Assembly: GCA_004570955.1 (NCBI GenBank)
Contig: SPPL01000003.1
Coordinates: forward strand, 310,001 to 374,000
Reading direction: 5' to 3'
From: Jeotgalicoccus nanhaiensis
Lineage (GTDB): Bacteria; Bacillota; Bacilli; Staphylococcales; Salinicoccaceae
DNA: 64,000 bases
Shown here piece after piece: positions 51,651 through 61,351 of this stretch. Position 1 is the stretch's first letter, and every line of letters starts with the position of its first letter. The notes under the pieces were generated by a model that was given only the letters and a program-made list of their open reading frames with translations, was not told the origin of the DNA and searched no databases. The position numbers were made by a program, and so were the translations under genes.

Positions 51651-53159
51651 ATGGCGGACAAGATGGAAAAAGAAAAGAAAGGCTATAAGCCGGTCTGGAT
51701 TATTGTTGCTTTTTTAGTTTTAATAATTATTAACTTTTTACCTGCTCCGGAAGCACTCGGGGTCGTCGGACTCAGAGCGTTGTCAGTTCTGGCATTTGCG
51801 GTAATCATGTGGGTAACCGAAGCTGTTAAATATCCGGTCTCTGCAGTAATGATTGTCGGTCTGCTCATCATCTTGCTGGGGCTTTCACCAGTGCCTGCAA
51901 ATGATATTGGCGCCGCACTTGATGTGCCTGACGGCGCAGAACAATTTGGTACAAGCAATGCCTTGTCATTGGCTTTTTCAGGTTTTTCAAGCTCAGCTCT
52001 GGCACTTGTTGCAGCAGCTCTCTTCCTTGCCAGTGCCATGCAGATTACCAATCTGCATAAGCGTCTCGCGCTCTACGTATTGAGAATTGTAGGAAATAAA
52101 ACGAATGCGATTGTTTTGGGCACGATTCTGGTCTCGATTTTACTGGCCTTTTTCGTTCCCTCAGCAACGGCAAGAGCAGGTGCAGTCATACCGATTTTAA
52201 TAGGTATGGTAGCAGCCTTTGGTATGCCGAAAGATAGTAAACTTGCTACCTTATTAATTGTTACAGCTGTACAGGCAGTATCAATTTGGAACGTCGGTAT
52301 CAAAACTGCCGCAGCACAAAACCTCGTGGCCGTCGGATTTATTAACGAAGCGATGGGCGAGGACGTTTCATGGATTGACTGGTTTATCTATGCAGCGCCG
52401 TTCTCAATTATAATGAGTATACTTCTTTACTTTGTAATGACACGCTTCTTTAAAGCTGAAACTGATGAAATCAGCGGCGGACGTGAACTCATTGATAAAG
52501 AACTCGCGGAACTTGGTCCTATTAAACCTGTTGAATGGCGACTGATAACAATTGCTGCACTGCTTCTCATTTTTTGGGCAACAGAAGGTATACTGCATCC
52601 GTTTGATTCATCCTCAATTACGTTAATTGCTCTTGCGCTTATGCTGTCACCTAAAATTGGTGTCTTTACATGGAAAGAAGTGGAAAGCACAATTAACTGG
52701 GGAACGATTATCGTATTTGCGATAGGTATATCACTCGGTACTGTACTGCTCCGAACAGGGGCAGCACAATGGTTATCTGATGTGACATTTGGTGCCATGG
52801 GACTCGATGCATTTCCGCTGGTCGCAGTTATTGCTCTCGTTTCTGTATTTAACATTATTATTCATCTCGGCTTTGCGAGTGCAACTTCACTTGCATCTGC
52901 GCTGATTCCGGTATTTATCGCCTTGACGACTACGCTGAATATGGGCGATGCATCACTTGGGTTTGTACTGGTTCAGCAATTTGTTATTTGTTTCGGCTTC
53001 CTGCTGCCGGTAAGTGCACCGCAGAATATGCTTGCTTACGGAACAGGAACGTTTACAGTAAACGACTTACTGAAATCCGGTATCTTCCTTACAGTCGGAG
53101 GCTATCTGCTTATCATTCTACTGTCTGCCACGTATTGGCAGTGGATTGGTCTGCTGTAA
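51651..53159 (+). CDS. DASS/SLC13-family sodium-coupled anion transporter
   Basis: A 502-residue divalent anion:sodium symporter, in the group that carries dicarboxylates such as succinate and malate or sulfate. The paired SNT-like motifs are VPSATARAGAVIP in the first half and FASATSLASALIPV in the second, slightly divergent from SNTA. About 11 helices; FAVIMWVTEAVKYPVSA near residue 50 matches the family. ATG with AAAGGAGTGA upstream. Monocistronic, ending at a terminator. The substrate is not certain. Confidence 0.88.
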   Translation: MADKMEKEKKGYKPVWIIVAFLVLIIINFLPAPEALGVVGLRALSVLAFAVIMWVTEAVKYPVSAVMIVGLLIILLGLSPVPANDIGAALDVPDGAEQFGTSNALSLAFSGFSSSALALVAAALFLASAMQITNLHKRLALYVLRIVGNKTNAIVLGTILVSILLAFFVPSATARAGAVIPILIGMVAAFGMPKDSKLATLLIVTAVQAVSIWNVGIKTAAAQNLVAVGFINEAMGEDVSWIDWFIYAAPFSIIMSILLYFVMTRFFKAETDEISGGRELIDKELAELGPIKPVEWRLITIAALLLIFWATEGILHPFDSSSITLIALALMLSPKIGVFTWKEVESTINWGTIIVFAIGISLGTVLLRTGAAQWLSDVTFGAMGLDAFPLVAVIALVSVFNIIIHLGFASATSLASALIPVFIALTTTLNMGDASLGFVLVQQFVICFGFLLPVSAPQNMLAYGTGTFTVNDLLKSGIFLTVGGYLLIILLSATYWQWIGLL

Positions 53160-53173
53160 AAGAAATGGATGTT

Positions 53174-53202
53174 AACCGCTCTCTTCAAAGAGCGGTTTTT
53201 TT
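53174..53202 (+). terminator. Terminator after the DASS gene
   Basis: AACCGCTCT-cttcaa-AGAGCGGTT followed by a run of T. Confidence 0.92.
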
Positions 53203-53258
53203 CTTTTTACGGTTTGGACTGGGGAGCGGAAGTCTATATACAATACAGGAGGGGGATA

Positions 53259-54020
53259 ATGAAAAATAAGCTGTTAAATTATTTAAACCATAGAAATGCG
53301 CCGCTCCCAAAAGGACCATGGATGATGTATCAGCGCTGGGAAAATCTTCTGTGCATGCATATTCCTGCAGATGCTGCAAAATTAATATCCCATATTCCAA
53401 AAGAACTCGAGCTCGACTTGTACGGAGGGGAAGCGTGGATTTCCATATTCCCTTTTAAAGTGAATAAACTCCAATTAAGAGGACTGCCGCGATTTCCGTA
53501 TTTTCACGAATTTCTGGAATTGAATGTAAGAACGTATGTAAAATATAAAAATGTCCCGGGTATATATTTCTTTAGTCTTGATGCAGAAAAAATAATGCCT
53601 GTTATAGGGGCACGGCTCGGTACGCTGCCGTATTACAAAGCGAAAATGAATGCTGAAGAAATAAACGGCTGGACAGAATATTACAGCAGACGGCAGCTGC
53701 AAAGAGGAAAGAAACCTTATTTTAAGGGAAGATACAGGCCGGTTTCAAAGCAGGAACTTTCAATTTCCGGCACATTGGATTACTGGCTTTTTGAAAGATA
53801 TTATCTTTTTAATACAGTGAGAGGTAATATCGTCAGTGTTGGTATTCATCATCTTCCTTGGAAACCGGCCAAAGCGGCTGTCACTTATGAAACAGATGCG
53901 TTAAACTCACTGCTGCCGGGAGAAATAACAGGAGAAACAATAAAGGCTTATTATGTAGAATCGCTTGATGTACTCTTCTGGCCGCCTGAGATTATTAGAG
54001 AAACTAAAAAGGACAGCTGA
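53259..54020 (+). CDS. DUF2071 family protein (YqjF-like)
   Basis: A 253-residue soluble protein. GPWMMYQRWENLLCMHIPADA at the N-terminus, GEAWISIFPFKV, NVRTYVKYKNVPGIYFFSLDA and LLFWPPE-like ending are DUF2071/YqjF signatures. Function unknown. The ATG at 53259 directly follows GGAGGGGG; a longer frame from 53169 crosses the upstream terminator. It is convergent with yeiH and shares its terminator. Confidence 0.88.
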   Translation: MKNKLLNYLNHRNAPLPKGPWMMYQRWENLLCMHIPADAAKLISHIPKELELDLYGGEAWISIFPFKVNKLQLRGLPRFPYFHEFLELNVRTYVKYKNVPGIYFFSLDAEKIMPVIGARLGTLPYYKAKMNAEEINGWTEYYSRRQLQRGKKPYFKGRYRPVSKQELSISGTLDYWLFERYYLFNTVRGNIVSVGIHHLPWKPAKAAVTYETDALNSLLPGEITGETIKAYYVESLDVLFWPPEIIRETKKDS

Positions 54021-54038
54021 CTTCAGCTGTCCTTTTTT
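54006..54038. terminator. Bidirectional terminator
   Basis: AAAAAGGACAGCTG-actt-CAGCTGTCCTTTTTT. Confidence 0.93.
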
Positions 54039-54040
54039 AT

Positions 54041-55030
54041 TTAAATAATAGATGCAATATAAAATGTAATTACCGATAATAAAATCGATGTAATAACTAA
54101 AGCGTAAAGCGGTTTTAATGCTTTTTCCCGGATGGATTGCAGTGAAACACTGAGACCGAGACCGACCATGGCCATAACCATTAACAGAGTGGTCAGCTGA
54201 TCAATTACTGCGCTCAACCCTTCAGGTATTGTGATAAATGTATTTAATATTGCTATCAGGACGAAAAAGAAAAGAAAGTAAGGAATATCAACTTTTCCGC
54301 CAGTTTTCTTATGCTGTTTTCTGGAAACGAAATACATCAGCAGAAAACTTACAGGAATAAGCAGAAATACTCTGCTTAATTTAGAAAGTAAGGCCATTGC
54401 CATACCCTCGTCATTGGCACTGCCCCCTGCCAGTACAACCTGAGCAATTTCATGGAGACTGAGACCGCTCCATACACCATATGTAATATCATTCATATCG
54501 AATAATGGGCCGATAAATGTATAGCTGAGGGCAAAGACTGTTCCCACAACAGAAATCAAACCGATACTGATAGCAGTATCTTCTTCTTTCGCCTTGATGA
54601 TTGAACTGACTGCAGATATCGCCGCAGCCCCGCAAATTCCAGTTCCTGCTGCCAGCAGAAACATAATTGATGAATTAGTTTTAAAATACTTATTCAATAT
54701 ATGCATAAGGGCAAAACTGAACGCGATGACACCGATGCCTAGAAGAATCATAATCCAGCCATCGCTGATAATTAATTGCAGGTTAAGTTTAAAACCGTAC
54801 AGTACGATAGCAAAACGCAGAAGTTTTTTGGCTGAAAATGTAATCCCGGGACGTAAAGCTTCAGGATAGCCGAGAGTCTGTCTGTAAATTACGCCGATAA
54901 CAAGTGCTACTGCCAGTGCGCCGATACTTGAAATAACCGGTAACTTCGAGAGCGTAATGCTTAAAACAGCGACGATAAAAGTAAATAAAATACCAAAAAT
55001 AAATGTTCTGTTGAAATATTTATATATCAT
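54041..55030 (-). CDS. YeiH-family putative sulfate exporter
   Basis: A 329-residue membrane protein with about ten helices of the UPF0324/YeiH family. Diagnostic segments are LRFAIVLYGFKLNLQ, GTGICGAAAISAVSSIIKAKEEDTA and YGVWSGLSLHEIAQVVLAG. The family is called a putative sulfate or small-anion exporter on weak evidence. The ATG at 55030 has GAGGTG upstream; a longer frame to 55099 lacks a site. Divergent from the TRAP operon. Confidence 0.9.
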   Translation of the reverse strand: MIYKYFNRTFIFGILFTFIVAVLSITLSKLPVISSIGALAVALVIGVIYRQTLGYPEALRPGITFSAKKLLRFAIVLYGFKLNLQLIISDGWIMILLGIGVIAFSFALMHILNKYFKTNSSIMFLLAAGTGICGAAAISAVSSIIKAKEEDTAISIGLISVVGTVFALSYTFIGPLFDMNDITYGVWSGLSLHEIAQVVLAGGSANDEGMAMALLSKLSRVFLLIPVSFLLMYFVSRKQHKKTGGKVDIPYFLFFFVLIAILNTFITIPEGLSAVIDQLTTLLMVMAMVGLGLSVSLQSIREKALKPLYALVITSILLSVITFYIASII

Positions 55031-55136
55031 ATTTGTGCACCTCATTAATGATAATAGTAGCACTTTAACAAGATTGTGGGAATCAGGAAAATGAATCATG
55101 GAAAAGGTATAAAATTAAATAGGAATTTTCTAATTA

Positions 55137-55152
55137 TTGAAAGCGTTTTTAT
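55137..55152. promoter_or_regulatory. Candidate CcpA cre site upstream of the TRAP operon
   Basis: TTGAAAGCGTTTTTAT matches WTGNNARCGNWWWCAW except at the conserved C. It lies 50 bases before the TAXI gene start, where CcpA would repress transcription in sugar-rich conditions. Confidence 0.5.
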
Positions 55153-55201
55153 GTTAAGATTGCTGGTAAGAAAGTAAAAAAATTGAAAGGGGACTAATTT
55201 A

Positions 55202-56200
55202 ATGAAAAAGAACCAATGGTTTTTAATGATGTTGTCTGCAGTTTTGCTGGTTTTAGCAGCATGCGGGGATGACTCAGGTGACGAACAGGAGAGCAGCGGA
55301 GAGTCAGGGGATGCTGCAGGCGGAGAGGACTGGATCGAAAATGTTACTCTGCTTACAGGCGGCGAAGCCGGAGTCTACTTCCCCTTAGGAGTTGCGATGG
55401 CTGATATTATTGATTCATCTCTCGATAATGTGAGTGCTACGGGTGTATCTTCTGGAGCATCAGTTTCTAATGCGGAACAGTTAAATAACGGAGAAGCCCA
55501 GCTCGCTCTCGTGCAGAATGACATCGCATTTTACGGTGCTGAGGGAAGTAATATGTTCAGTGAAGTTCTCGATAACTACAGCGGTGTATTCACTATTTAT
55601 CCTGAAACAGTTCAGCTGGTTACTTTAGCGGACTCAGGTATTGAATCAGTGGCTGATCTTGAAGGAAAACGTGTTGCTATCGGTGACATGGGGTCTGGAA
55701 CGGAAGCAAATGCTAATCAGATTATCGAAGCACATGGCATGACAGTTGACGACATTGATGCTCAATACTTAGACTTTGCGGATGCTTCTACTAACTTGCA
55801 AGATGGAAACGTTGATGCTGCTTTTGTTACTGCAGGAACACCGACCGGTGCTATTCAGGAACTAAGTGCAAGTGCAGATGTGAGAATTGTGAGTTTTGAT
55901 GAAGATGCAATGGATAGTCTGATGGAAGAATACACTTATTATACAAAACAAGACATCCCTGCAGATGCATATGATAACTTTGACAGCACAGCATCTACAG
56001 TTGCAGTGCAGGCGATGCTGATTGCTTCCAATGATATTCCGGAAGACCAGATGTACGAAATGACTAAAGCAATTTTTGATAACCTGGACCAAATGGCGAA
56101 TGCTCATGTCCGCGGGGAAGAGCTGTCACTTGATACTGCAGAAGAAGGTATGTCAATCGATCTGCATCCTGGTGTTCAGCGCTATTATGATGAGCAGTGA
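55202..56200 (+). CDS. TAXI-type TRAP transporter solute-binding lipoprotein
   Basis: A 332-residue lipoprotein: lipobox LVLAAC with Cys21, a short acidic linker, then a type II periplasmic-binding fold. TGGEAGVYFPLGVAMADII, SSGASVSNAEQLNNGEAQLALVQND and DMGSGTEANANQII are TAXI hallmarks. It captures a solute, typically a dicarboxylate or amino acid such as glutamate, for the fused TRAP permease. AAAGGGG precedes the ATG. First gene of a three-gene operon. Confidence 0.93.
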   Translation: MKKNQWFLMMLSAVLLVLAACGDDSGDEQESSGESGDAAGGEDWIENVTLLTGGEAGVYFPLGVAMADIIDSSLDNVSATGVSSGASVSNAEQLNNGEAQLALVQNDIAFYGAEGSNMFSEVLDNYSGVFTIYPETVQLVTLADSGIESVADLEGKRVAIGDMGSGTEANANQIIEAHGMTVDDIDAQYLDFADASTNLQDGNVDAAFVTAGTPTGAIQELSASADVRIVSFDEDAMDSLMEEYTYYTKQDIPADAYDNFDSTASTVAVQAMLIASNDIPEDQMYEMTKAIFDNLDQMANAHVRGEELSLDTAEEGMSIDLHPGVQRYYDEQ

Positions 56201-56204
56201 TTAA

Positions 56205-56720
56205 ATGAGTAAAGATAACTGTAAAAAGGCATTGCATATACGCAATGCCTTTTTATCCCTTACAAGTCTTTTTATCCTCCTGGAGATAGCGATAATATTT
56301 CAGCTGAATCAGCCGTTAAAAATTATTATTGAAGATATGAGCACTGAAGAAAAGCTATTTGAACAGAATATTGAATATGGAGAACACTTTGCAGTGAATT
56401 ATATACATTCTGTCGAACGTTCGCCGGTAAGTGAAGTTTTTGAAGTACGGAGTGATGGAATTTATACGATGGAAAGTCATACAGAATCGTTTGGAGCAGG
56501 CATGCCTTATGAGGGTGAAGATGTCGAAATAGATGATGGGAAGTTCATCATCAAAAATATAAATCGTAAAGTACATGGAGGTACGTTGCGAATCAGACCT
56601 TCATCAGTGTTTCCTCACCATATTGTAATAGGGGACAAAGATATCCTCATTTCTGAGGCACCTTATAAAGGGAAAAATTTAGAAGTGAAATTAATGAAAG
56701 GTTATTTTAGAGGTGATTAA
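56205..56720 (+). CDS. DUF1850 membrane-anchored protein
   Basis: A 171-residue protein with one N-terminal helix (LTSLFILLEIAIIFQL) and an extracytoplasmic domain containing YIHSVERSPVSEVFEV and ESFGAGMPYEGE, the conserved core of DUF1850. Genes of this family are nearly always found between TAXI solute-binding and fused permease genes, as here, so it is presumably an accessory part of the transporter. It starts 4 bases after the upstream stop. Biochemical role unknown. Confidence 0.9.
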   Translation: MSKDNCKKALHIRNAFLSLTSLFILLEIAIIFQLNQPLKIIIEDMSTEEKLFEQNIEYGEHFAVNYIHSVERSPVSEVFEVRSDGIYTMESHTESFGAGMPYEGEDVEIDDGKFIIKNINRKVHGGTLRIRPSSVFPHHIVIGDKDILISEAPYKGKNLEVKLMKGYFRGD

Positions 56721-56723
56721 CTA

Positions 56724-58943
56724 ATGGATGCTAAAGAACAACAGAAATTAATTCAGGAATTGGAAGGCAGCGACAGGGATCTTGGAAAGAAGCTGACGAT
56801 ACTGGTTAGTTCGATTTCTATTCTGCTGGCGGTATTCCATCTTTATGTAGCAGGATTCGGCTTGCCAGGCATCGGCTCAAAAACATTTTTGATTATTCAC
56901 CTTACGCTGGCAATAGTACTGGTGTTTTTAATTTTTCCGATCAAAAAAGGAACATCTCAAAAAACAATTCCGATATATGATTTTATTCTAGCAGCAATAT
57001 CGCTTCTGTTAGGGATATATTTAATACAAAGACAGGATGCACCAGAAATAATGTCAGCACGTCCAACAGATTTAGATTTGATTATGGGTGCGCTATTTAT
57101 CGTTATTGTTATCGAAGCGACCAGGCGGGTTGTTGGTTTGCCGCTTGTAATTATTGCGCTGATAGGAATCGGTTATTTCTTTGCCGGAGAATTTTTACCT
57201 GGACAGTTTTACCACAACAGAGGTGATTTCTCAAGATTCGTATACGAAATTACATACAGAAGTAATGGTATCTTCGGCACGCCAATATACGCTTCCGCCC
57301 AGTTTGTATTTATTTTTATACTATTTGGAGCAATACTCGAGTCCACTGGAGCTGGAAAGATGTTCATTGATCTTGCCATACGCGGATTTGGTAAATACAA
57401 AGGCGGGCCCGCCAAAGCAAGCGTGGTAGCAAGCGGAATGATGGGAAGTATTTCAGGCAGTTCGACTGCGAATGCGGTGACTACGGGAACATTTACAATT
57501 CCTTTAATGAAGAAAGTAGGATTTCCGCCGCATGTTGCCGGAGGCGTTGAGGTTGCTGCATCATCGAGCGGGCAGTTTCTTCCTCCTGTAATGGGGGCTG
57601 CTGCATTTATAATGGTTGAATTTACAGGTATTCCTTACTTTGAAATTATTAAAAGTGCGTTGATACCAGCGCTGCTTGCCTATGTCGGAATATTGTTCAT
57701 GGTTCATTTCGAAGCCAACAAACATAATATATCCGGTATCGACAGGTCTGAAATGACATCGGCAAGAAAGCTGCTGCTCAGTCAGGGTTATCTGATTGTA
57801 CCTATTTTAATATTGCTTTACTTCCTGGTAGTTGAAAGAGCATCAGTTAATGCTTCGGCATTTTACTCGATTATCGCCATGATTATTATTGCTTTTTTTG
57901 CATATCGTTTTAAAGAAAGTATGGGACGGACGATTATATTTGCCGCAATATTACTGGCTTTAACGTTCTCTATGCAGTATTTAATTGTATTTGTGAATCA
58001 GGGTCTGTCAATATTCGATAATGCGATCGGTTTAGGTCTGTTTAATGCTGAAACTATCCGCTGGCGCAGTCCGATATTTACCATGGTGCTCGGCGGTATT
58101 ATTGTCGCTCTGCTTTTTGCGATATTCCAGAAGATGACCAAGCGGGATGTGACGCCGCAAAAGTACGGCTTTAAACAGCTGCTGGAAGGTTTCGATAAAG
58201 CATCCAGAAACGCCTTAAGTATTGTTGTTGCTTGTGCGACAGCAGGTATTCTGATCGGCGTAATCACAACGAGCGGCTTATCAACTAAATTCACAAGAAT
58301 AGTCATCAATTTTTCAGACACGATTGAAAGTATGCTGCCGAACTTTATGATTACTGATAATACTCAGCTGTATATTGCGCTTATTCTGACGGTATTTGCA
58401 TGTCTCTTGCTTGGTATGGGGCTGCCGACCACGGCGACGTACGTAGTGCTTGCGGCTGTTATAGCTCCTGTGCTGACAAACCTTGGATTGCCGGTCATTG
58501 TGGCACACTTGTTTGTATTGTACTATGGTGTTCTTGCTGACGATACGCCTCCGATCAATCTGCCGGCGTATGCGACAGCTGGTATAGCGAAAGCAGGACC
58601 GATCAGAACTGGAGTGCAAGGTTTTAAATATGACTCGGCTGCGCTTCTTCTGCCGTTTATGTTCGCCATAAACCCTACAATTCTGCTGATTACAGATGCA
58701 AGTGCAATGGAAATGATCTGGGCAATTATGACAGCGGCAGTCGGTATGGCGATGTTTGCGTCCTTTATACAAAACTTTATGTTTGTAAAATATAATATTG
58801 CGGAAAGAATCATTGCTGTTATAACGGCTCTCTTGTTTATCCAGAGCGATCTTATAACCGATTCAATAGGTTTCGGTCTGTTCATTCTGCTTGTTCTCTA
58901 TCAGCTGTATAAGAAGAAAAAGAGAGAACCGGCGGCAGCTTAA
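56724..58943 (+). CDS. TRAP transporter fused permease (4TM/12TM)
   Basis: A 739-residue membrane protein that fuses the small DctQ-like and large DctM-like subunits, as is usual for TAXI systems. After several N-terminal helices, GMMGSISGSSTANAVTTGTFTIPLMKKVGFPPHVAGGVEVAASSSGQFLPPVMGAAAF in segments marks the first DctM half, and LGMGLPTTATYVVLAAVIAPVL and DDTPPINLPAYATAGIA the second. Sodium-coupled import of the TAXI ligand is expected. AGGTGATT precedes the ATG. Confidence 0.94.
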   Translation: MDAKEQQKLIQELEGSDRDLGKKLTILVSSISILLAVFHLYVAGFGLPGIGSKTFLIIHLTLAIVLVFLIFPIKKGTSQKTIPIYDFILAAISLLLGIYLIQRQDAPEIMSARPTDLDLIMGALFIVIVIEATRRVVGLPLVIIALIGIGYFFAGEFLPGQFYHNRGDFSRFVYEITYRSNGIFGTPIYASAQFVFIFILFGAILESTGAGKMFIDLAIRGFGKYKGGPAKASVVASGMMGSISGSSTANAVTTGTFTIPLMKKVGFPPHVAGGVEVAASSSGQFLPPVMGAAAFIMVEFTGIPYFEIIKSALIPALLAYVGILFMVHFEANKHNISGIDRSEMTSARKLLLSQGYLIVPILILLYFLVVERASVNASAFYSIIAMIIIAFFAYRFKESMGRTIIFAAILLALTFSMQYLIVFVNQGLSIFDNAIGLGLFNAETIRWRSPIFTMVLGGIIVALLFAIFQKMTKRDVTPQKYGFKQLLEGFDKASRNALSIVVACATAGILIGVITTSGLSTKFTRIVINFSDTIESMLPNFMITDNTQLYIALILTVFACLLLGMGLPTTATYVVLAAVIAPVLTNLGLPVIVAHLFVLYYGVLADDTPPINLPAYATAGIAKAGPIRTGVQGFKYDSAALLLPFMFAINPTILLITDASAMEMIWAIMTAAVGMAMFASFIQNFMFVKYNIAERIIAVITALLFIQSDLITDSIGFGLFILLVLYQLYKKKKREPAAA

Positions 58944-58954
58944 TAAAAAAGAAA

Positions 58955-58990
58955 GTAAAACACGCGGCCGTAAAATACGGCCGCGTGTTT
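58955..58990. terminator. Bidirectional terminator
   Basis: AAAACACGCGGCCGTA-aaa-TACGGCCGCGTGTTTTT, between convergent TRAP and putP genes. Confidence 0.93.
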
Positions 58991-59007
58991 TTAAGTTCAG
59001 TATAAGT

Positions 59008-60576
59008 TTACTTATCTTCTTTTAAAATTCTTTCAGTTTCTTCAAATTCCTGTTTCATTTCCGGTTGAAGTTCACTCTGAGTCATCTTACTTACGATGAT
59101 ACCTAACAAGGTAGCGACGATTACACCAGGAACGATTTCATACAAACCTGTACCGAATGTACCGGCTGCAATCCATATAATAACAGTTGCGGCCCCACCG
59201 ATGATTGACGCGATAGCACCAGAACGTGTCATGCCTTTCCAGTGCAGAGCCATAACTACCAGCGGACCAAATGCAGCACCGAAACCGGCCCATGCATTGG
59301 CGACAATATCAAGAATTACTGACTCGTCATCCCATGCTATAACAATTGCAACAAGCGCAACAATAATGACAGATATTCTTCCGACTAAAACAAAAAGTTT
59401 GTCTTGTTCTTCTTCGGATTTGGTTTCTGTCCCGCCGATCATTTTCAGACGAATCATTTTATAGAAATCCTGAACAAGCGAACTTGAAGTGACTAACAGC
59501 TGAGATGAAATAGTACTCATAATAGCTGCTAAAATTGCTGCCAGGAAGAATCCGCCGACTAATGGATGGAATAATACCTGACTCATTAGAACCAGAATCG
59601 TTTCGGCATCTGCTACTTCGTGCCGGGTAGCATCCGTAAATGCGATACCAAGTAACCCTGTTAAGCAGGCTCCGATTAGTGAAATTGCCATCCAGATAAT
59701 ACCAATACGACGTGCCTGAGGAACAATCTTATGAGATCTTATCGACATAAAGCGGACGATGATATGCGGCTGTCCGAAATAACCGAAGCCCCATGCCAGG
59801 TTACCGATAATAGTAATAATAGAAACCCCGCTGATTAAGGACAGATAGTTGATGTCCGCTATCGCGCCGAGCTCTTCTATTCTTACAAACGGCTCAATGC
59901 CTTGTCCTGTGAGAGTCATCCATGTGGCAATCGGAATCATAACGATAGCAATAAACATTATCGTCCCTTGGAAGAAGTCGGTCAGACTTACAGCAAGGTA
60001 ACCGCCAAAGAATGTATAGATTACAACGACTCCTGCTGTAAGGAATAGGCCCCAATGATACGGCAGGTTAAATGCACTCTCGAACAATTTACCGCCTGAT
60101 ACCATGCCGCTCGCTGTATAAACAGCGAAGAATATAACGATTACGAGGCCAGCTATAATTCTCAGCATGTGCTTGTGGTCTTTAAAACGATTTTCAAAAA
60201 AGTCCGGAAGCGTAATTGAATCGTTGGAAACTTCCGAGTATACACGGAGTCTCGGAGCGACCACTATGTAGTTTACGTAGGCACCGATTGTTAAACCGAC
60301 GGCAATCCAAATACTTGAAAGTCCGACGCTGTACATACTGCCTGGAAGCCCCATCAGCATCCAGCCTGACATGTCGGAAGCGCCGGCAGACAAGGCGGTA
60401 ACCCATGGACCGATATTACGCCCGCCGAGCATATACTCGTTAAGGTTTGATGTGGACTTTTTATAAGCGTATATTCCGATTGCAATCAGAATGATAAAAT
60501 ACACTGCCATCATCAAATATTGTTCCCAACCCGCTGTAAATGTAAAAGCGGATCCTGTTACTGTGTTAAGAATCAT
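59008..60576 (-). CDS. putP: Sodium/proline symporter
   Basis: A 522-residue transporter of the sodium:solute symporter family with 13 helices. [16 protein letters not shown] in helix 2 is the PutP signature, and [20 protein letters not shown] plus [18 protein letters not shown] in helix 8-9 are also typical, the latter containing the sodium-site serines. It imports proline for osmoprotection and as nutrient. GAGAGG precedes the ATG. Monocistronic. Upstream, 60577-60757 shows nothing beyond AT-rich sequence. Confidence 0.95.
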   Translation of the reverse strand: MILNTVTGSAFTFTAGWEQYLMMAVYFIILIAIGIYAYKKSTSNLNEYMLGGRNIGPWVTALSAGASDMSGWMLMGLPGSMYSVGLSSIWIAVGLTIGAYVNYIVVAPRLRVYSEVSNDSITLPDFFENRFKDHKHMLRIIAGLVIVIFFAVYTASGMVSGGKLFESAFNLPYHWGLFLTAGVVVIYTFFGGYLAVSLTDFFQGTIMFIAIVMIPIATWMTLTGQGIEPFVRIEELGAIADINYLSLISGVSIITIIGNLAWGFGYFGQPHIIVRFMSIRSHKIVPQARRIGIIWMAISLIGACLTGLLGIAFTDATRHEVADAETILVLMSQVLFHPLVGGFFLAAILAAIMSTISSQLLVTSSSLVQDFYKMIRLKMIGGTETKSEEEQDKLFVLVGRISVIIVALVAIVIAWDDESVILDIVANAWAGFGAAFGPLVVMALHWKGMTRSGAIASIIGGAATVIIWIAAGTFGTGLYEIVPGVIVATLLGIIVSKMTQSELQPEMKQEFEETERILKEDK

Positions 60577-60757
60577 AATAAATCCTCTCCCCTTTGCGAA
60601 ATAAATTCGAGCTGTTTGCAGAATTTAAAATCAATTACACAAACATAAGAAAATTCCATCTTTTTAAAGTAAAAGAATAGAATTACACCTAAGCCGATTA
60701 TAACCATCCTGACTTGTTATTACAATGCGAATTAGGGGATAGTCTGTGAATTCAAAT

Positions 60758-60793
60758 ACAAATCCGCCCGGCATACCTGATACCGGGCGGATT
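60758..60793. terminator. Terminator of the ytoQ-like gene
   Basis: AATCCGCCCGG and CCGGGCGGATT flank a partly paired centre. It follows the gene's stop on the minus strand. The T run is short. Confidence 0.7.
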
Positions 60794-60807
60794 GAGTGAA
60801 TGATATT

Positions 60808-61248
60808 TTACTTGTAAATATACTCTAAAACTTCAATTGTCTGTTCAACAGAATTTGTAACGATATTTGCTTTATTTGAAATTTCTTTTAATGGATGAAT
60901 TAATTTCTCAGGACGCACTAAAATCAACGGTTTGCCTGAGTTAATTGCTGTTGTCGCATCCATTGCTGTATTCCATTGCTTGTATTCCTCTCCAAACAAA
61001 GCAATAACTACGTCAGCTTTGTTCATTAAAACCTGGGTGCGCAGATTATTAATACTGGATGCTGCATCATCGCGGTAATATTTATTCGGCTGCTCGCCTA
61101 AAATATTTTCACCGATGTCATCCGATAAATCGTGATCCGTCTGAGGTGATACAAAAGTTAACGGTAAATCTTTCTCTTTGGCCAGAGCCTGAATTTTGTC
61201 TCTCCAGCTGCTGTGAATCTCGCCTGCTAAATATACTGTTAAATCCAT
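60808..61248 (-). CDS. ytoQ: YtoQ family protein
   Basis: A 146-residue soluble protein with a nucleoside 2-deoxyribosyltransferase-like fold. VYLAGEIHSSWRDKI, FVSPQTDHDLSDDIGE and ADVVIALFGEEYKQWNTAMDATTAI are conserved in YtoQ proteins. Function unknown; a nucleotide-derived ligand is suspected from the fold. GGAGG precedes the ATG at 61248. Divergent from the HAD gene. Confidence 0.92.
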   Translation of the reverse strand: MDLTVYLAGEIHSSWRDKIQALAKEKDLPLTFVSPQTDHDLSDDIGENILGEQPNKYYRDDAASSINNLRTQVLMNKADVVIALFGEEYKQWNTAMDATTAINSGKPLILVRPEKLIHPLKEISNKANIVTNSVEQTIEVLEYIYK

Positions 61249-61351
61249 GAAACAACCTCCTATTAGTCATTGCATATTAGTATATACCCTAATCTATTTA
61301 TGGTAAAATATTTAGAGTAGATTAATTATCCAGAGAAAGGAATAGACCGAT

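Noticed and set aside
58314-58772. A 152-codon minus-strand frame inside the TRAP permease gene
   Set aside because: Rich in Arg, His and Cys, antisense to conserved DctM motifs, and without a ribosome site; not a gene.
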